From: Anaeramoeba flamelloides
Lineage: Eukaryota > Metamonada > Anaeramoebidae
Length of the DNA stretch: 64,000 nt
Direction: 5' to 3'
Assembly (NCBI GenBank): GCA_027625915.1
Contig: JANTQA010000033.1
Span: 2,356,001 to 2,420,000, forward strand
The notes under the pieces were generated by a model. That model was not told the origin of the DNA. It saw only the letters and a program-made list of their open reading frames with translations, and did not search any database. The translations under genes and the position numbers were made by a program. This document shows, piece by piece, positions 45,671 to 57,535 of the stretch. Numbering within the stretch: the stretch's first letter is position 1; every line of letters starts with the position of its first letter.

Positions 45671-48340
45671 TCAATCAAGAATCTTATTATCAACTTTGTT
45701 AGTAATCTCAACTTTTTGTGAATTGGTATTATCCATGAGATTGGAATTCTTGAAATGAATATTTTGATTTGAAAGTGATGTTAAATTCTCAAATTCTGGG
45801 ATTAAAACTGATGTTTTAGTAATTACTGTTGTTTGGATTGTGCTCTTGTTATTGTTGCTGTTATTGCCATTGTTATTTTTGCTATTAATATCGCCAATGC
45901 CACTGTTATTATTACTCATATTATTCTTGGTGGTATTTTGTAAATTTGTGAAATTGCTCTTATTACTAACCATCTTGTTGTTGTTCAAGCTTTGTAAATT
46001 GAGGTTATTATTATTCGTCAAATTTTCTAAATTGTTTTTTTGAAATGTCTTTTTTTGATTTTGTATATTTAAATTTTTAAGGTTGTTTTGAGGAGAAGTC
46101 ATAATTTTATTTAAATTGAGAAAAGTTAAATCAATAGGATCAATAATTGATTCGTTCCGATGTTTATTACGAACATTTCTCTTTTTATTATTTGTATTTG
46201 GGATAGTTATCTGGTTTTGTATATTCGATGATTTTTTGAGCTTATTATTCGAGGCTTTTGATGTGTTTGATCCTTTTTTTGCGTTATTTAATTGCACTTT
46301 AGATAAACCATTCTCCATTTTGTCTTGGTGGAAATATTTTTGATCAGTAGTCGATAAATTATTTCCCACAAAAGTTTCTTTAACACTTTTTATTTGAAAA
46401 TGAAAAGATACCCTGCCTTTGTTCGTATCTACTTTACGAATTACATTTATTGATTGAGGTGATTGATTAGAGTCCTTCTGTAAAAATTTCTCAACTGCCC
46501 GCTGAAGAAATTTTGATAAAGAGGATTTAAATCCTGAATTGATTGATAATTTTTTAGTTAATTTTTCTGCTTCGTGTTTTGGATTGAATCTTTTGAGTTC
46601 AATTTGATGAATCGTTTTTTTGACTCTTTCTTGGAATTGAATTGTAACTTTAATAAATAAAATAGTGGATTGTAATGATTTTTGTAGATTTGTCATCTTT
46701 GGATTTGTAAGGTTTGTACTTTTGTTATTGTCTTGTTTTGTTTGTGTATTTGCATTTTTTTCCTTTTCTTGATCATTCTCAGAGTTTGATTCTGATTCCA
46801 TGTCTTGTTCTGGTTCTGATTCCGTTTCCGTTTCTGTTTCTGTTTCTGTTGCTGTTGCTGTTTCTGTTTCTGTTTCTGTTTCTGTTTCTGAATTATTCTC
46901 ATTGTCTGTTTTTGTTCCAGAGCCCGACCCTGAGCCAGTTATTGTTGCTGTTGCTGTTTCTGTTTCAGAATCTGAATCAGTGCCAGTTATAGTGCCAGTT
47001 TCTGTAATTGTTGCAGTGTCTGATTCGTTTTCTGAGGCCGTTGCTGTTGCTGTTGCGGTTTCTGTTTCAGAATAATTCTCAATTTTTGTAACATGATCTT
47101 GTAAAAATTTACCATTTAATAATTCTTTCACACCTGGCCTTCGCTTGACTGGTAAAAGACAAGAAATGATGAAGTTTTTAATTTTTTGATCCTTGATTTC
47201 ATTTAATTCTTTTGGAGGGACACCCTAATATGACAAGAGAAAAATTTTTATTTTGAAAAAAAGTTTAGTTTTTCCAACAAAAAGGAATTTTTTTCTATTT
47301 TTCGATTTTCTGAGAAACAAAAAGACAGAAAAATAACAAAAGCAAAAAGAAAAACAAAGACAAAAAATATAAGAAAAAAAAAAAAATATTTACAAGTGCA
47401 ACTTTTTTAAAGATTTGTCCAGCGCTTTCACATTCGCTGTAGGGATATTTCCCCGTAACCATTTCTAAAACACACATCCCAAAGGCGTACACATCTACTT
47501 TTTCATCATATTTTTCGTCATACATTTCAGGAGCCATAAATTGTGGTGTTCCTTTATATTTTTTTTTTATTTTTTTGTTTTTTATTTTATTGGGATCGGA
47601 AAAGGTATTATTAAGGATTTTTGTCGTGTTATTTGAAAAACAAAAAAGTTTTTGAAGGAGTGAAAAAATTGAAATTTTTCAACAAAAAATAAATAATAAA
47701 AAAAAAAATTTCAAAAAGAAAAAAAGTTAAGATTATGTGTTTCAAAAAGAATTTTTTTAAATTTGGAATCAAGCATACCAATCATACTAGTCACAAAATC
47801 TGTTTCCTTTATTGTTGACAAACCTAAATCACCAATTTTCACGTTACCAGTTTTCCCATCAACAAAGATATTGTCGCATTTAATATCTCTATGGATAATG
47901 GGTGGATCATGGCTGTGGAGATGATCGAGCCCTTCCAAGATTTGCACACACCATTTTTTAATTACAGCTGTCCCCAGTTTCCCAGCTTTACTCACATACT
48001 CACGTAGGGTACCCGAAGTCATTAATTCTGTGATGAAAACAATTAAATTCTTTTCTTCATCAAACCAGCAACTCATCAAATCAATGATGCGATGGTTTTT
48101 AATTTCCATTAACAAGTTAATTTCACGCAGCAATTTGTCACCCGTGTGGCCGACTAATTTGCCAACTTTAATCTGGTTCCAAGCCACAACCTTCCCCTCT
48201 TCGGTGTCATGCGAATAATATACAGTTTTATAAGCACCCTTCCCAAGCACCCTTGAATAACGGTCATAGTTTTTGTGGTGCTCGACTGGCCTTGACTCAT
48301 CAGAATTCTGTCTTGGTGAATTTGTTAATGATTTGCTCAT
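45671..48340 (-). CDS. WNK: WNK-type protein kinase, three exons
   Basis: Minus-strand exons 48340-47779, 47551-47394 and 47224-45671 join in frame across GT-AG introns of 227 and 169 bases (757 residues). The kinase domain spans about 27-285. The WNK hallmark is present: the glycine loop [10 protein letters not shown] carries the catalytic lysine (K38) and the usual strand-3 lysine is replaced (VVAWNQI). Further family blocks are [12 protein letters not shown], the DLGLSTI motif whose leucines bind chloride in animal WNKs, the activation-loop serine before IGTP (T-S-M-I-G), and [13 protein letters not shown]. The C-terminal part has a Thr/Glu/Ala repeat tract (about 292-400) and a segment (426-488, with LFIKVTIQF and [18 protein letters not shown]) that resembles the OSR1_C-like CCT module following kinase domains of WNKs. 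The tail is Asn-rich. WNKs sense chloride and osmotic state and activate SPAK/OSR1-like kinases. The downstream target here is not visible. Confidence 0.93.
46795..47075. repeat. Coding tandem repeat (Thr-Glu / Thr-Ala / Gly-Ser) in the WNK gene
   Basis: On the coding (minus) strand, ACAGAAAC-type hexanucleotide repeats give runs of [12 protein letters not shown] and SGSGSG. All alternate frames also stay open because of the repeat periodicity. Likely length-variable. Confidence 0.8.
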
Positions 48341-49129
48341 ATAAAAATTGAGTTCAGTAATTAGAGACTAATTTGATCTGCAAAGAGTAAATAATTAGGT
48401 TTGGAAATAAAATCTAATTTTGGTAAAATTTCTTTGAAAAAAAAATAGGAAAAAGAGAAAGAACAATGAAAAAAAATGTTTAATCCTTTTTTACAAAGGG
48501 GGTGTTTTGCATTAATACAATTATGTGGAAACCAAAAGTGACTTTTCAGCTTTTCATTGAATTAAATTATTTTGTAATTTTCAATTATTTATTCGTTTTG
48601 CTTTTCGAATTTGTAAGACTATTCTTCGCAAATTCAACTACTTTTATTTCTGAAAAAAAGAAAGATGTTTGTGAATTAATTTTAATGGAAAAAAATTTTT
48701 CAAAATATCCTTCTGAAAATCAGTTAGTTAAGGACGACTTAGCAAACAACCAAAGTGTCTTAAAAACCTTTGAATCCGATCTTTGTTAAAATGTGGATGA
48801 GTTTCATGGAAATATTCTCCAATTTTGATCTTAAAATTGTATTAAAGGTATATATTAATGAAAAAAGATATAGAAATTTGCTGATCCCTGAACTTGAAAA
48901 TCCTTTATTAATTACAGTGATTATGATGAAAAAAAAATGAAAAAGATAATAATTACGATTTTTTTCCATCAAAAAATGAAGATTATTTCAAATACTTTTT
49001 ATGAAGAACTAGAACTTTTGAATATTGCATTTGTCTCAGTATTGATAATTGAGAACCTTGTATTGTTCTATTTTCTAAGGAGATAAGAACAATTCCTTAC
49101 AGAGGAGTTGTTCGATTTCTCTTAGTTTT

Positions 49130-49345
49130 TTTCCTTATTTATTTGTCTTTGTATTTTTTCTTGAATTGAAGTTAACAAGAACACTTTCCAGTATTCTGTT
49201 CAACTCTTTTTACTTTTCCACCCAAAAGATAATTATGATAATACCAACAAATAATCTTAAATCAATGATTTTATGTTTAAATTGCCTTTCAGAGGAATTC
49301 AAATCGAAAAAGATCTAGAGTTTGTTTGCACTTATTAAATAATAA
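49130..49345. repeat. Relic of the 4.2-kb element's terminal repeat
   Basis: The order of ATCAATGATTTTATGTTTAA, ATTGCCTTTCAGAGGAATT and a TTTGCACTT tip parallels the outer part of the right arm at 44330-44421. Strongly decayed, no partner arm nearby. Confidence 0.4.
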
Positions 49346-49367
49346 CAATTTTTTTTCTGATCTACTG

Positions 49368-49846
49368 TAGTCAAAATAAAGTGTGCAAAACAATTTAATG
49401 CGTGTTTCAAAATAAAAAGCGTTTTTTTTTTTGTTATATAAGCCCTATACATTAACTAATGAAAGAAACTGATGATAAACCCTAAATAAATATGATATTG
49501 GTTTCTTAAAGTTCTATTATTTAAAAAGAAATTATAAAAAGGAAGGATCAAATTGAAAAATTTATCTTAAAAATAAGATAAATTTTTGAGAAAATTTTTA
49601 TCTTCAAAAAAACAAAAAAAAATCAAAAAAATTGGGAATATTCAGGAAAATTTTCAACTATTTGCATGAATAATTTAAATTTTACTTTAAAATAACCAGA
49701 CCTTTACTTTCAAAATTGATTTGAACTTAGGTATCCTATTTGGTAGTAGATTGGATGTTGCCTTGGCACAAGAAGAAAAAAAATCACGAATAATATTTTG
49801 AAACACAGATTATAATCTTTTGGCACACATTATTTTGTTCACTGTA
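49368..49846. mobile_element. TIR element (Tc1/mariner-like MITE), copy 2
   Basis: The ends TAGTCAAAATAAAGTGTG and the complement of CACACATTATTTTGTTCACT are imperfect inverted repeats with TA tips. Internal blocks match the copy at 2581-3058 in order. Non-coding. Confidence 0.6.
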
Positions 49847-50204
49847 CAGTTGTATTTTTAATTAGGAGGAAATTCAAGTTTGAAATATTCCATTTTTTCC
49901 TTCTTTTATCCTAATGAATAAAAATTGTATGGGATTTACCTATCTTAAGAAAATATCTAAAATAGCCCACTCATAAAATTTATATTATAGATACTGTTGT
50001 TAAAATCAATGATTTAAAGTTCTTTGAACCGTGATTATAAACATAATTTTGAGAAATTGATTAATATTTCCTTTCTACTATTTAGATAATGAAATAATAC
50101 AGTAAGCACTTGATTTAAGTCCGTTTAATCTTTGAAAAGTTACACATATATTAATTATATTACAAAAATTAAAAGTATTAAGTTTTAAGTCAATATAAAC
50201 CACC

Positions 50205-50705
50205 TTTTATAATAATTGGCACATTAAAAATCAAATTTTAAATAAAAATATTTTTAATAATTGAAGTTATCTTTTATAATATAAAAATTTAGATTTTAAT
50301 ATTCAATACTATACTCAAGAGATATTTATTTTTTGTCTAAAAATAAAAGAAAGATAAATAAAAAAAAAACAATTAAAAAAAAATTGGCCATTTATTTCGA
50401 AAGAAGCATTACATGAAAAATAGAAAATTTAAAAAAGTAAAAAAACCCTTTTATCGGTTCTCCTTCCATTTGAATAACTAAATCTAATCTCTTTTTCATA
50501 TTTGAAACCAACTTTTTCATTAATTTATCTGTTACTTCTTTCAAAATTTTCATTTTCATTTTCCATTTTAACAAAACACTGTTGAAAAAATAAAAAAGAG
50601 AAAAAATGATTTATTTGCAAACTTTTCGTTGTGAGAGGAAAAACTTAAAAACGATACAAAAGTAATTCATTATTCAAATGTAACATGGTACATTTATTAT
50701 GAAAT
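50205..50705. mobile_element. Tc1/mariner-like internally deleted element, copy 2
   Basis: The left end TTTTATAATAATTGGCAC and right end GTACATTTATTATGAAA are inverted. Over its whole length it is collinear with 18105-18606. It carries the same 60-codon minus-strand frame (50392-50574) with the transposase-tail-like core MKKLVSNMKKRLDLVIQM. That both copies keep the same open frame suggests shared descent from one deletion derivative. Confidence 0.65.
50392..50574 (-). pseudogene. Transposase C-terminal fragment (Tc1/mariner-like), second copy
   Basis: Sixty codons, nearly identical in residue sequence to the frame at 18291-18473. The DNA-binding and catalytic parts are absent. Weak motif-based assignment. 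Confidence 0.45.
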
Positions 50706-51724
50706 ATAGTTCATTTAAAAATGCGAATAGAGTTATAATCACAATTGTAAAATATTTTTTCTCTTCTTTTGCTTAAAAAAGAATTTCATTTGAAGAATAT
50801 CCATTGTTAAATGGATATAAAGAAATCAAAAAAAGAAGTAAAATTTAATTGAAAAAGAAATATTCAATTTTTTTTTATGTTATTTGATACTTTTATTCAT
50901 AATATAATAAGGTGATTTTAAAATTTATTTTAAACTTAGGATTTGAAATGGAAATCAATGATTATGAAATCAGTTTCTCTATTAAATATAACTTATAACT
51001 TGGGTGTATGGAGTGGTACCTTACACCGTTGGTGAAAAAAATAAAAAATAAAAAACAAAATATTAATGTTTTCATCATCTAATTGGGTGAAAATCTTGTT
51101 AAATTTAATATTCAAAAAGTCTTATTTAGGCATAGTATTGAATTTCCAATTAAAAACCCTTTCTCCTCAAACATCCACTTTATTATATAAAAAATGCCAA
51201 ATAAACTCAATATTTAAAATCGTTATTTTCAACCTTTTATTATTAACATATAATGTATTTAATAAAGTAAATCCTATGCAAATGAATTTTTATTCAATAA
51301 AATTACTTCTCTACCTTCTTTTATAACACTATAACATGCCAAGATTTTGAAGTGTCTTCTTTCTTTGTTATACCATCTTCAGTTAATATTAAACATTTTC
51401 TCATACTATTAACATAAACTAATTTTGATCTAAAAATTTACTTCAATATTTATTACAAACATCCTAACCATTTTAAAGGTTCTATCGCCTGTGAAGAAAT
51501 TTTTTTATATGAATAAGAAATTATTCAACTTCTCAATATACCTATAGTTTCCTATCAACTTTTACATTTTTCTTTTTATTGTAGTCTTACCTTTATATTT
51601 TTTAATAAACTTTTTAGAGTTTACAGTATTAGTTTTAAAAGATAATTACAGTAAAAATCATAATTTCTATTTTCAATTTAAGTTTTGGAAGTAATTTCTA
51701 TTTTTTTTTTAAATTATCTAAATC

Positions 51725-52254
51725 CCATTCCAATAATTTGTTCAAACCCAAAATCAAAAACCGGGAAAAAAAACTCAATATATTATATTTTTCCAATTGT
51801 ATTATTAAAACACATATAAGTAACAGAGTATTAGTGTTTTTAACAGTAATAATTTTCATCCAAATAAAAGAAAAAAATATAAAACCAAAAAAAAAAAATC
51901 GGTGTCACAAATAATGAAACGAGCAGAACAAAAAATATATTGGTAAATTTGTTGAAATTTCACCAAAAATTGTTGATCGATCAAATCATAAGACACCATC
52001 AACTAATTGTCTGCGATTTTTCATATTTAACAAACTCAACACTAAACTTCTCTCAACCATCGAAAAAAAATGTCAAGATCTAAGGAAACAGATTACTTAA
52101 CTACAAAAAAAGGAAAAGAAAAAAAAAACAAAAAAAAAAAAACAAAAAATGTGATATTTTTGTAAAATAAAAACTAGTTTATTTCCAAATTGATATTTAA
52201 AATATTGCATTTTTATTCTTTCAATTGTTTTATATGTGCCGGAATTTTCGTAAT
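51725..52254 (+). mobile_element. TIR element, TCCAAAAATT family, copy 2 (uninterrupted)
   Basis: Begins ATTCCAATAATTTGTTCAAA and ends near GTGCCGGAATTTTCGTAAT. Internal blocks (TTGTTGATCGATCAAAT, AACAAACTCAACACTAA, TAAGGAAACAGATTACTT) follow the order of copy 1 at 17811-18842, but without the 500-bp insertion present there. Non-coding. Confidence 0.6.
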
Positions 52255-53888
52255 TTAGTTCATTTAACTCTTAATCACCCTTTCTAAAATATATTTAAAA
52301 TTATTTGATTTTTTTATTTTATTTCAAAATAGTACAGCTATTTCAACTCTGTGATGAAAGTTTATTAGACCAGATTTATTTATTTTCTATTATATAATTT
52401 TATACAGTATAATAAACTGAAAAATTGGGATTAAAGTTTCTGAATAAAACATAAAATTTCTATTTGAAGAAAAAAAATACAGTTATACAATTTTTTTTTA
52501 TTTTGGAATATTGAAAAACAAATAGATTTAAAAAATCAAATTTATTTAATTATTTATTTATAGAAAGGAATAATCAATGGAAATTATATCAAATAAAAAA
52601 AAGAGTAGAAACATAATTAAAATATCAACAATGAATAATAATGATATCATTTACATGACCAAATTAAAAAAAAAAAAAACGTTCATTTACTATGAAGAAA
52701 AAATAAATTCTCAAAATTAAAGTGAATCAAAATTAAATATTAGATTTCATTTATGCATCATTTATATAATTATTTTTTCAAAGTTATGATAATTTTATGT
52801 AATTAAGAAATGATAACTATTAAACCCATTAAGATTCGAATACCACCCTTTTTAAAATTACCGAACTTTCGAAAAAACACAAATTTCGGGGTTATTATTT
52901 TTTTTTTTAAATTATTTACTACCAAGGAACTTTCGACCGAACTTAAAGAATGAAAAAAATTATAAATTTTTAAACAATTTACCAAAAAAAAAAACAGGGA
53001 ATAATAATTAAAACAGAAAAAAAAAAAAAATAAAACTATTGAAAAATATTACAAAAAAAGAAAAAAAAAACATTTTTTTAAATTTAATTTAACAATTTCT
53101 TTTGAAAGAAATATTTTGTAGTATTTTTAAATTGAAAAATATGATTCTTTACAGACTTTTTAAAAAATAGACGAAAAAAATATTTCCACCAAGTCAAATC
53201 TAGATTTTAAAATTTTACAATTAAAAATTGAAAAAATATTACTGAAAATTTTCATATTTTTTTTCAATGAACATTAATATCTAATAAAGTAGTAAACCCT
53301 TTTCAAAATTGTTATTTATAATAATGTTTATTAGATGGTTGTATTTCCAAAATACAAAATTTAGAGATTTTATTTTGAAAAAATTTTCATATTTATGTTA
53401 TTTACCATTGATCTTCACTTTTCATAAATTCTCAAATTATCAGATTAAAAACAATTTAAAAACAATAATGGATAAATACTCACAAGTCTCTATGATTTCT
53501 TTTATTTTAAAAATTCAATTATGGTCTTTGTTTCTTACAACAAAAAAAATTTCTATTTGCTTGTAAAAGAAATATAATATTTTATCATATGGTTTGTTAG
53601 AAATTGAATTTTCTATTTTATAAAAGACATTTTTGCCATAGATAACCAATATTGAAGTCTAATAAATTTTCAAAACTAGGTTTTATATTGTATAAAAGAA
53701 ACAAAGAAAAAAAAAAAACATTGGCTTATAAAAAAAATTATTACTATAACATCTGAAAACTATTATAAACTTTGGAAGAAACCGATTAAAAGAGTCATAA
53801 TAACCTTTGTAGAACGCTATAAAAAAATTAATCAATTTTACACACCCGATCAACTAATTATTTAGTTGCTTAAAATAATAAAGTCTTC

Positions 53889-53889
53889 C

Positions 53890-53917
<28 letters not shown>
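53889..53917. repeat. Poly(A) homopolymer
   Basis: A run of about 29 A residues. No adjacent target-site duplication or retroposed gene was recognised. Confidence 0.85.
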
Positions 53918-53921
<4 letters not shown>

Positions 53922-54017
53922 CACAGTCTACTTTGATTGTCAAAATATAAACAATAACATTTTCTCCAAATAATTCTTCAAGTAAAACAAAAATAAAAAA
54001 ATAAAATATAATTTATA

Positions 54018-54018
<1 letters not shown>

Positions 54019-54050
<32 letters not shown>

Positions 54051-54051
54051 C
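54019..54051. repeat. (ATT)n microsatellite
   Basis: Roughly ten ATT units, shortly beyond the stop of the PH-domain gene at 54116. Confidence 0.85.
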
Positions 54052-54115
54052 AATTTTTTGATAACTATTGTTTAAAATGTTTAATTATTATATTTGCCTA
54101 AACTTTCATTTCCCG

Positions 54116-56176
54116 TTATTTTTGTGCAAGGTCAATTTTCGACTGGATTTTTTCTGATTTTATTGTATTATGTAAAATTGTCGAATCTTGAACACGCAAT
54201 TGATTTTTTAAATAATCTATTTCATTTTCTTTTAAATCACCTTTATATTTGATAGTATCATCGAGAAACTCGACAATTTCTTCTAAATTTTTCACTTCCT
54301 GTAGGCAAGTTTCATAAATTTCATCGATCACGATATTAGAATTTTCTCTCAATGAATTGTTTTCTGAAGACAAGCTTTGATCTAATTTTTCAGGAAGAAA
54401 TTGCTTTCTAACTTTGTCCATACCTTTATTATTTTGACCAATTTTGAGCATTTCATTATAATTATTAATTAAAAATTGATGTTTGTGCTCTAATTTATGC
54501 AATTTCCTTTGCAATTGGGAATTAATGTTTTGGATTTGGCAAATTTGATCTAAATCGATATTATCAAAATTTTCAAAATTGCTTATCTCTGCTAAAATCT
54601 TCATTAGCTCATTATCAGAATTTATTTTCTGCCTTATTAAGTTTTGGATAAAAATATCTTTTTCTTCCGTCTCTTCTCTCAAATATTCATTTTCTGAACA
54701 AAGCACACTATTGCCAGAAAGTTGTTCAGAACCCTGTCTTCGGTTTGGTTGAATGGCTTTATTTTTACCTGACAATATTTGAATATAGGATAATTTTGAA
54801 TTAGGATCATCTTCAGTTTCATCAAAATTTTTTCCAAATAATGAATTTTCGTTTTTTGGCTTTAAGTATTTTTCTGCAAAATATTTTTGTTGTGAGATTA
54901 ATTTTTCTTTTTCATCACTGTTAGAGTCACCATCATCTTCACTTACAATACCACTTCCACTCCCACTCCCACTTCCACTCCCACTTTCATCAGAACCTTC
55001 ATCAGAACCTTCATCAGAACCTTCATCAGAACCTTCATCTTTTTCTTTTTCACCATCTTCATACTTTTCAATTTCAATTACAATTTTACTTTGATTTTTT
55101 TTCTTAGATTTTGTTTTGTTTTGAGAAATCAATTGCTGATAAGCACTCTCTTTGCTCTTATTTTTTTTTGGTGACAATTGATCATTGTTCTCATCAGAAG
55201 AAGATTCAGAAGACGATACTTTATTACTAATAACAAATGTTCCAAATTGCTCATCTTCACTTCCACTCCCACTTCCACTTCCACTTCCGCTATCTGAACT
55301 ACTACTATCACTTTCATCTTTTGAATTCTTTTTATTAAAAATTAATTCATTTTGTTTGTTTGATCGGCTTTTCTTTTTTGATTTGTTTTCATTATTACTT
55401 TCGAAATGGTGATCGCTTTGATCCTCTGAATCAGAAAAGTCGATTTCGTTTGAGTTGTTTCTAGTGCTTTCCATTTTAACTTTAAGCGAAATAATTTTTT
55501 GCATCTCTTCGATTATTCTTTTTTTTGACTCAAGATTGTTCACCAAAATAATGATGCTGTTGATGTGATTTTCCAATTTCAAACCACCAACAAACGAATT
55601 TAATTCTCTGATTTTGGTATCCTTTGCCAGGTGCATTCTTTGAATTACTCTTGCCTTTGGTTTTGAGGAATTACAAATTAGCACATAATCCTTTTCAATG
55701 CGTAGATTTCTTTTGTTTACCAATTTTTTTAAAGTGGATTTTTTTTTTTTTTGGGCCTTTATCAAAACATTTACACTTAAAAGGATCTGTTGGTTGGTTT
55801 CTTTTAATTGGTTGTTTAAAATGTTTGATGTTTGTGGAATTAAATTGGTTGTCACATAATGCAATTTCGATTTTTCAAATGCTTCAAGCCATACTTTTGT
55901 CTCAGAGCGGCTTTTACATGAAAAGGTTAGCAAGACAACACCATTATCGTTGGTCAGTGTATAACTAAAAGGTTGCTTGTTAACATTTGTTGTTGGGGTG
56001 ATTGTGATAAAGGGTGTGATTTGAATCGATATTTGGTGTTGTTTTTTATTAGTTTTTGCATTTTTACTTTTATTATTGTTCATCAATTTATCTCCTTTGA
56101 TTTCAAAGACTGAAACAAACCATTTCCCACCTTGTGAGTACTTAAGTTTTCCCGTGTGAATTAATTTTTCGCTCAT
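54116..56176 (-). CDS. Tandem PH domain, acidic linker and coiled-coil protein
   Basis: The start at 56176 (MSEKLIHTGKLKY) gives 686 residues. An upstream in-frame ATG at 56272 would add only a Phe-rich leader from a homopolymer stretch. Residues 5-105 form a PH domain: GKLKYSQGGKWFVSVFEIKG opens it, and the closing helix has the conserved tryptophan (TKVWLEAFEKS, W96). Residues about 138-230 look like a second PH-like module (KDYVLICNS, then SIIILVNNLESKKRIIEEM). A long acidic Ser-rich linker (245-425) contains Gly-Ser repeats and four GSDE units. Residues 490-686 are heptad-like coiled coil. PH domains usually bind phosphoinositides or proteins, and the coiled coil suggests dimerisation or scaffold function at membranes or cytoskeleton. 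No enzymatic domain is seen. Single exon. Confidence 0.85.
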   Translation of the reverse strand: MSEKLIHTGKLKYSQGGKWFVSVFEIKGDKLMNNNKSKNAKTNKKQHQISIQITPFITITPTTNVNKQPFSYTLTNDNGVVLLTFSCKSRSETKVWLEAFEKSKLHYVTTNLIPQTSNILNNQLKETNQQILLSVNVLIKAQKKKKSTLKKLVNKRNLRIEKDYVLICNSSKPKARVIQRMHLAKDTKIRELNSFVGGLKLENHINSIIILVNNLESKKRIIEEMQKIISLKVKMESTRNNSNEIDFSDSEDQSDHHFESNNENKSKKKSRSNKQNELIFNKKNSKDESDSSSSDSGSGSGSGSGSEDEQFGTFVISNKVSSSESSSDENNDQLSPKKNKSKESAYQQLISQNKTKSKKKNQSKIVIEIEKYEDGEKEKDEGSDEGSDEGSDEGSDESGSGSGSGSGSGIVSEDDGDSNSDEKEKLISQQKYFAEKYLKPKNENSLFGKNFDETEDDPNSKLSYIQILSGKNKAIQPNRRQGSEQLSGNSVLCSENEYLREETEEKDIFIQNLIRQKINSDNELMKILAEISNFENFDNIDLDQICQIQNINSQLQRKLHKLEHKHQFLINNYNEMLKIGQNNKGMDKVRKQFLPEKLDQSLSSENNSLRENSNIVIDEIYETCLQEVKNLEEIVEFLDDTIKYKGDLKENEIDYLKNQLRVQDSTILHNTIKSEKIQSKIDLAQK
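54955..55036. repeat. Coding tandem repeat (Gly-Ser and Gly-Ser-Asp-Glu)
   Basis: On the plus strand, four TCATCAGAACCT units and several CCACTTCCACTC-like units encode GSDE and GS repeats of the PH protein's linker. A second Gly-Ser tract is at about 55258-55290. Confidence 0.8.
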
Positions 56177-57535
56177 GAGGAATTGTGCTTGGCTTTGAGT
56201 TGTTTTTATTAAAAAAAAGAAACAATTTTTAAAAAAACAAAAAAAAAAAAGAAAAAATGAATTATTTGGCATTTAGAGACCTATGTTGTCTTGTTGAAAG
56301 AAATTACTGAACAAGAAATTGGTTTCAGTTTATTTTTCTTTTTGGTTCTTTACCTTCACTAATTGCAAAAGAGTTTTGGAATTCGATTTTTTGTTAAGAT
56401 TTAAGGTTATTGCCTCATCTCGAACTTTTCTGAAACTTATAACGGGTATACATATCTGTGCCGTACCTTTACAACTTTGGTTTTCAATAGGGCTTCAACA
56501 ATACTTGTAAATTCAAAAATATGTAATAATTGTTCATTTTGATTGAAGACCAACTATTGGGATCTGGTAATTCGAAAAACACTTGTCTATCAAAGTGAGT
56601 ATTTTGAAGTGTCTAAATTTAATAGTAAAAAGTCACAGAATGGATAGTTAAATTCCTTCCAAGTATTTTAAACTTGATTGTGGTTTCTCAAAATAAGGTT
56701 TCATAAAAATGAAAAAAAAAAGAATGAAAAATAAATAGAAAAGTATCAATAAACAATAAAGAATTTAAAATTAGGGTTGAAAAATGTTTAGGTTTATTGG
56801 AATTTTGTTGAATTTTTGTGGATATATGATTTAATAAAGATTTGGATATAAGATAGTTTTTACTACTAGTATATTGAATCATATTGGACCGGAAATTAAT
56901 AATACTGAAATACCATAATGTTCTTTTAAAGTCTTTGTCATAGAAAACCAACAGTAAATTGATTACCAATAATGTCAAAAGCATAATTTTGTTCATTTGA
57001 ATTATTTTTTCAGTTTTTAATCATTTTTGCATTCCTTTCTTACCCCACCTGAGTTGATCGATATCAAAATTTTTTTCGACAAAATCACAGATCTTAGAAT
57101 CTATATCCTCTTCCAATTTGTTTGTGTCTATTTTTTAAAATATATGAAATAGAAAGAAGCATATATAGAATTGTTGATGAATTTTTAGTTTTGATATGAC
57201 TTTTTCCCCTTAAAACTTGTGTGAAAATTGATTGATGAGGAGGTATCTTATTAATTTCCAGTTTTAAACTTTCTGTGAAGATTTTAAAATGTCTTTTATA
57301 ACTTAATAATGGGTTTCATGATTTTTTCCTTGATTTATTCTTTTCACAAATTTTCAGAATAAAATTTTCACTACAATTTCTTTTGTAAAAATCTAGATAA
57401 CTCATCTTTCAAAAAATCTTTCTAAAGATAATTTCAAAAACATCAAAGGTTCTCAAGTTTCGGTACTATTAAATCAATAGAGTAGTTTATTTCAAACAAA
57501 GCTAAAAAAATTTTCAAAATACAAATTATAAAAAC

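Larger units (their letters stand above)
48341..54115. other. Intergenic, transposon-rich
   Basis: Upstream of the WNK gene and downstream of the PH gene. It contains a terminal-repeat relic (about 49130-49345), a TIR element (49368-49846), a Tc1-like deletion derivative (50205-50705), a TCCAAAAATT element (51725-52254), a poly(A) run (53889-53917) and an (ATT)n tract (54019-54051). The open frame 48502-48789 is unsupported. 52260-53880 shows only AT-rich DNA. Confidence 0.6.

Noticed and set aside
46693-47075. Long open frames on both strands over the WNK repeat tract
   Set aside because: The hexanucleotide periodicity keeps all frames open. Only the frame continuous with the kinase exons is real.
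48502-48789. 95-codon plus-strand frame upstream of the WNK gene
   Set aside because: No recognisable domain, AT-driven hydrophobic composition in the first half and no conserved relative in the window. Could be a small gene, but unsupported.
51066-51326. 86-codon open frame
   Set aside because: Composition dictated by A/T and no motif or relative.
53309-53566. 85-codon open frame
   Set aside because: AT-rich chance frame without motifs, amid decayed repeats.
56177-56272. Phe-rich N-terminal extension of the PH protein
   Set aside because: Translated from a homopolymer-rich leader, with a good ATG and domain start at 56176.
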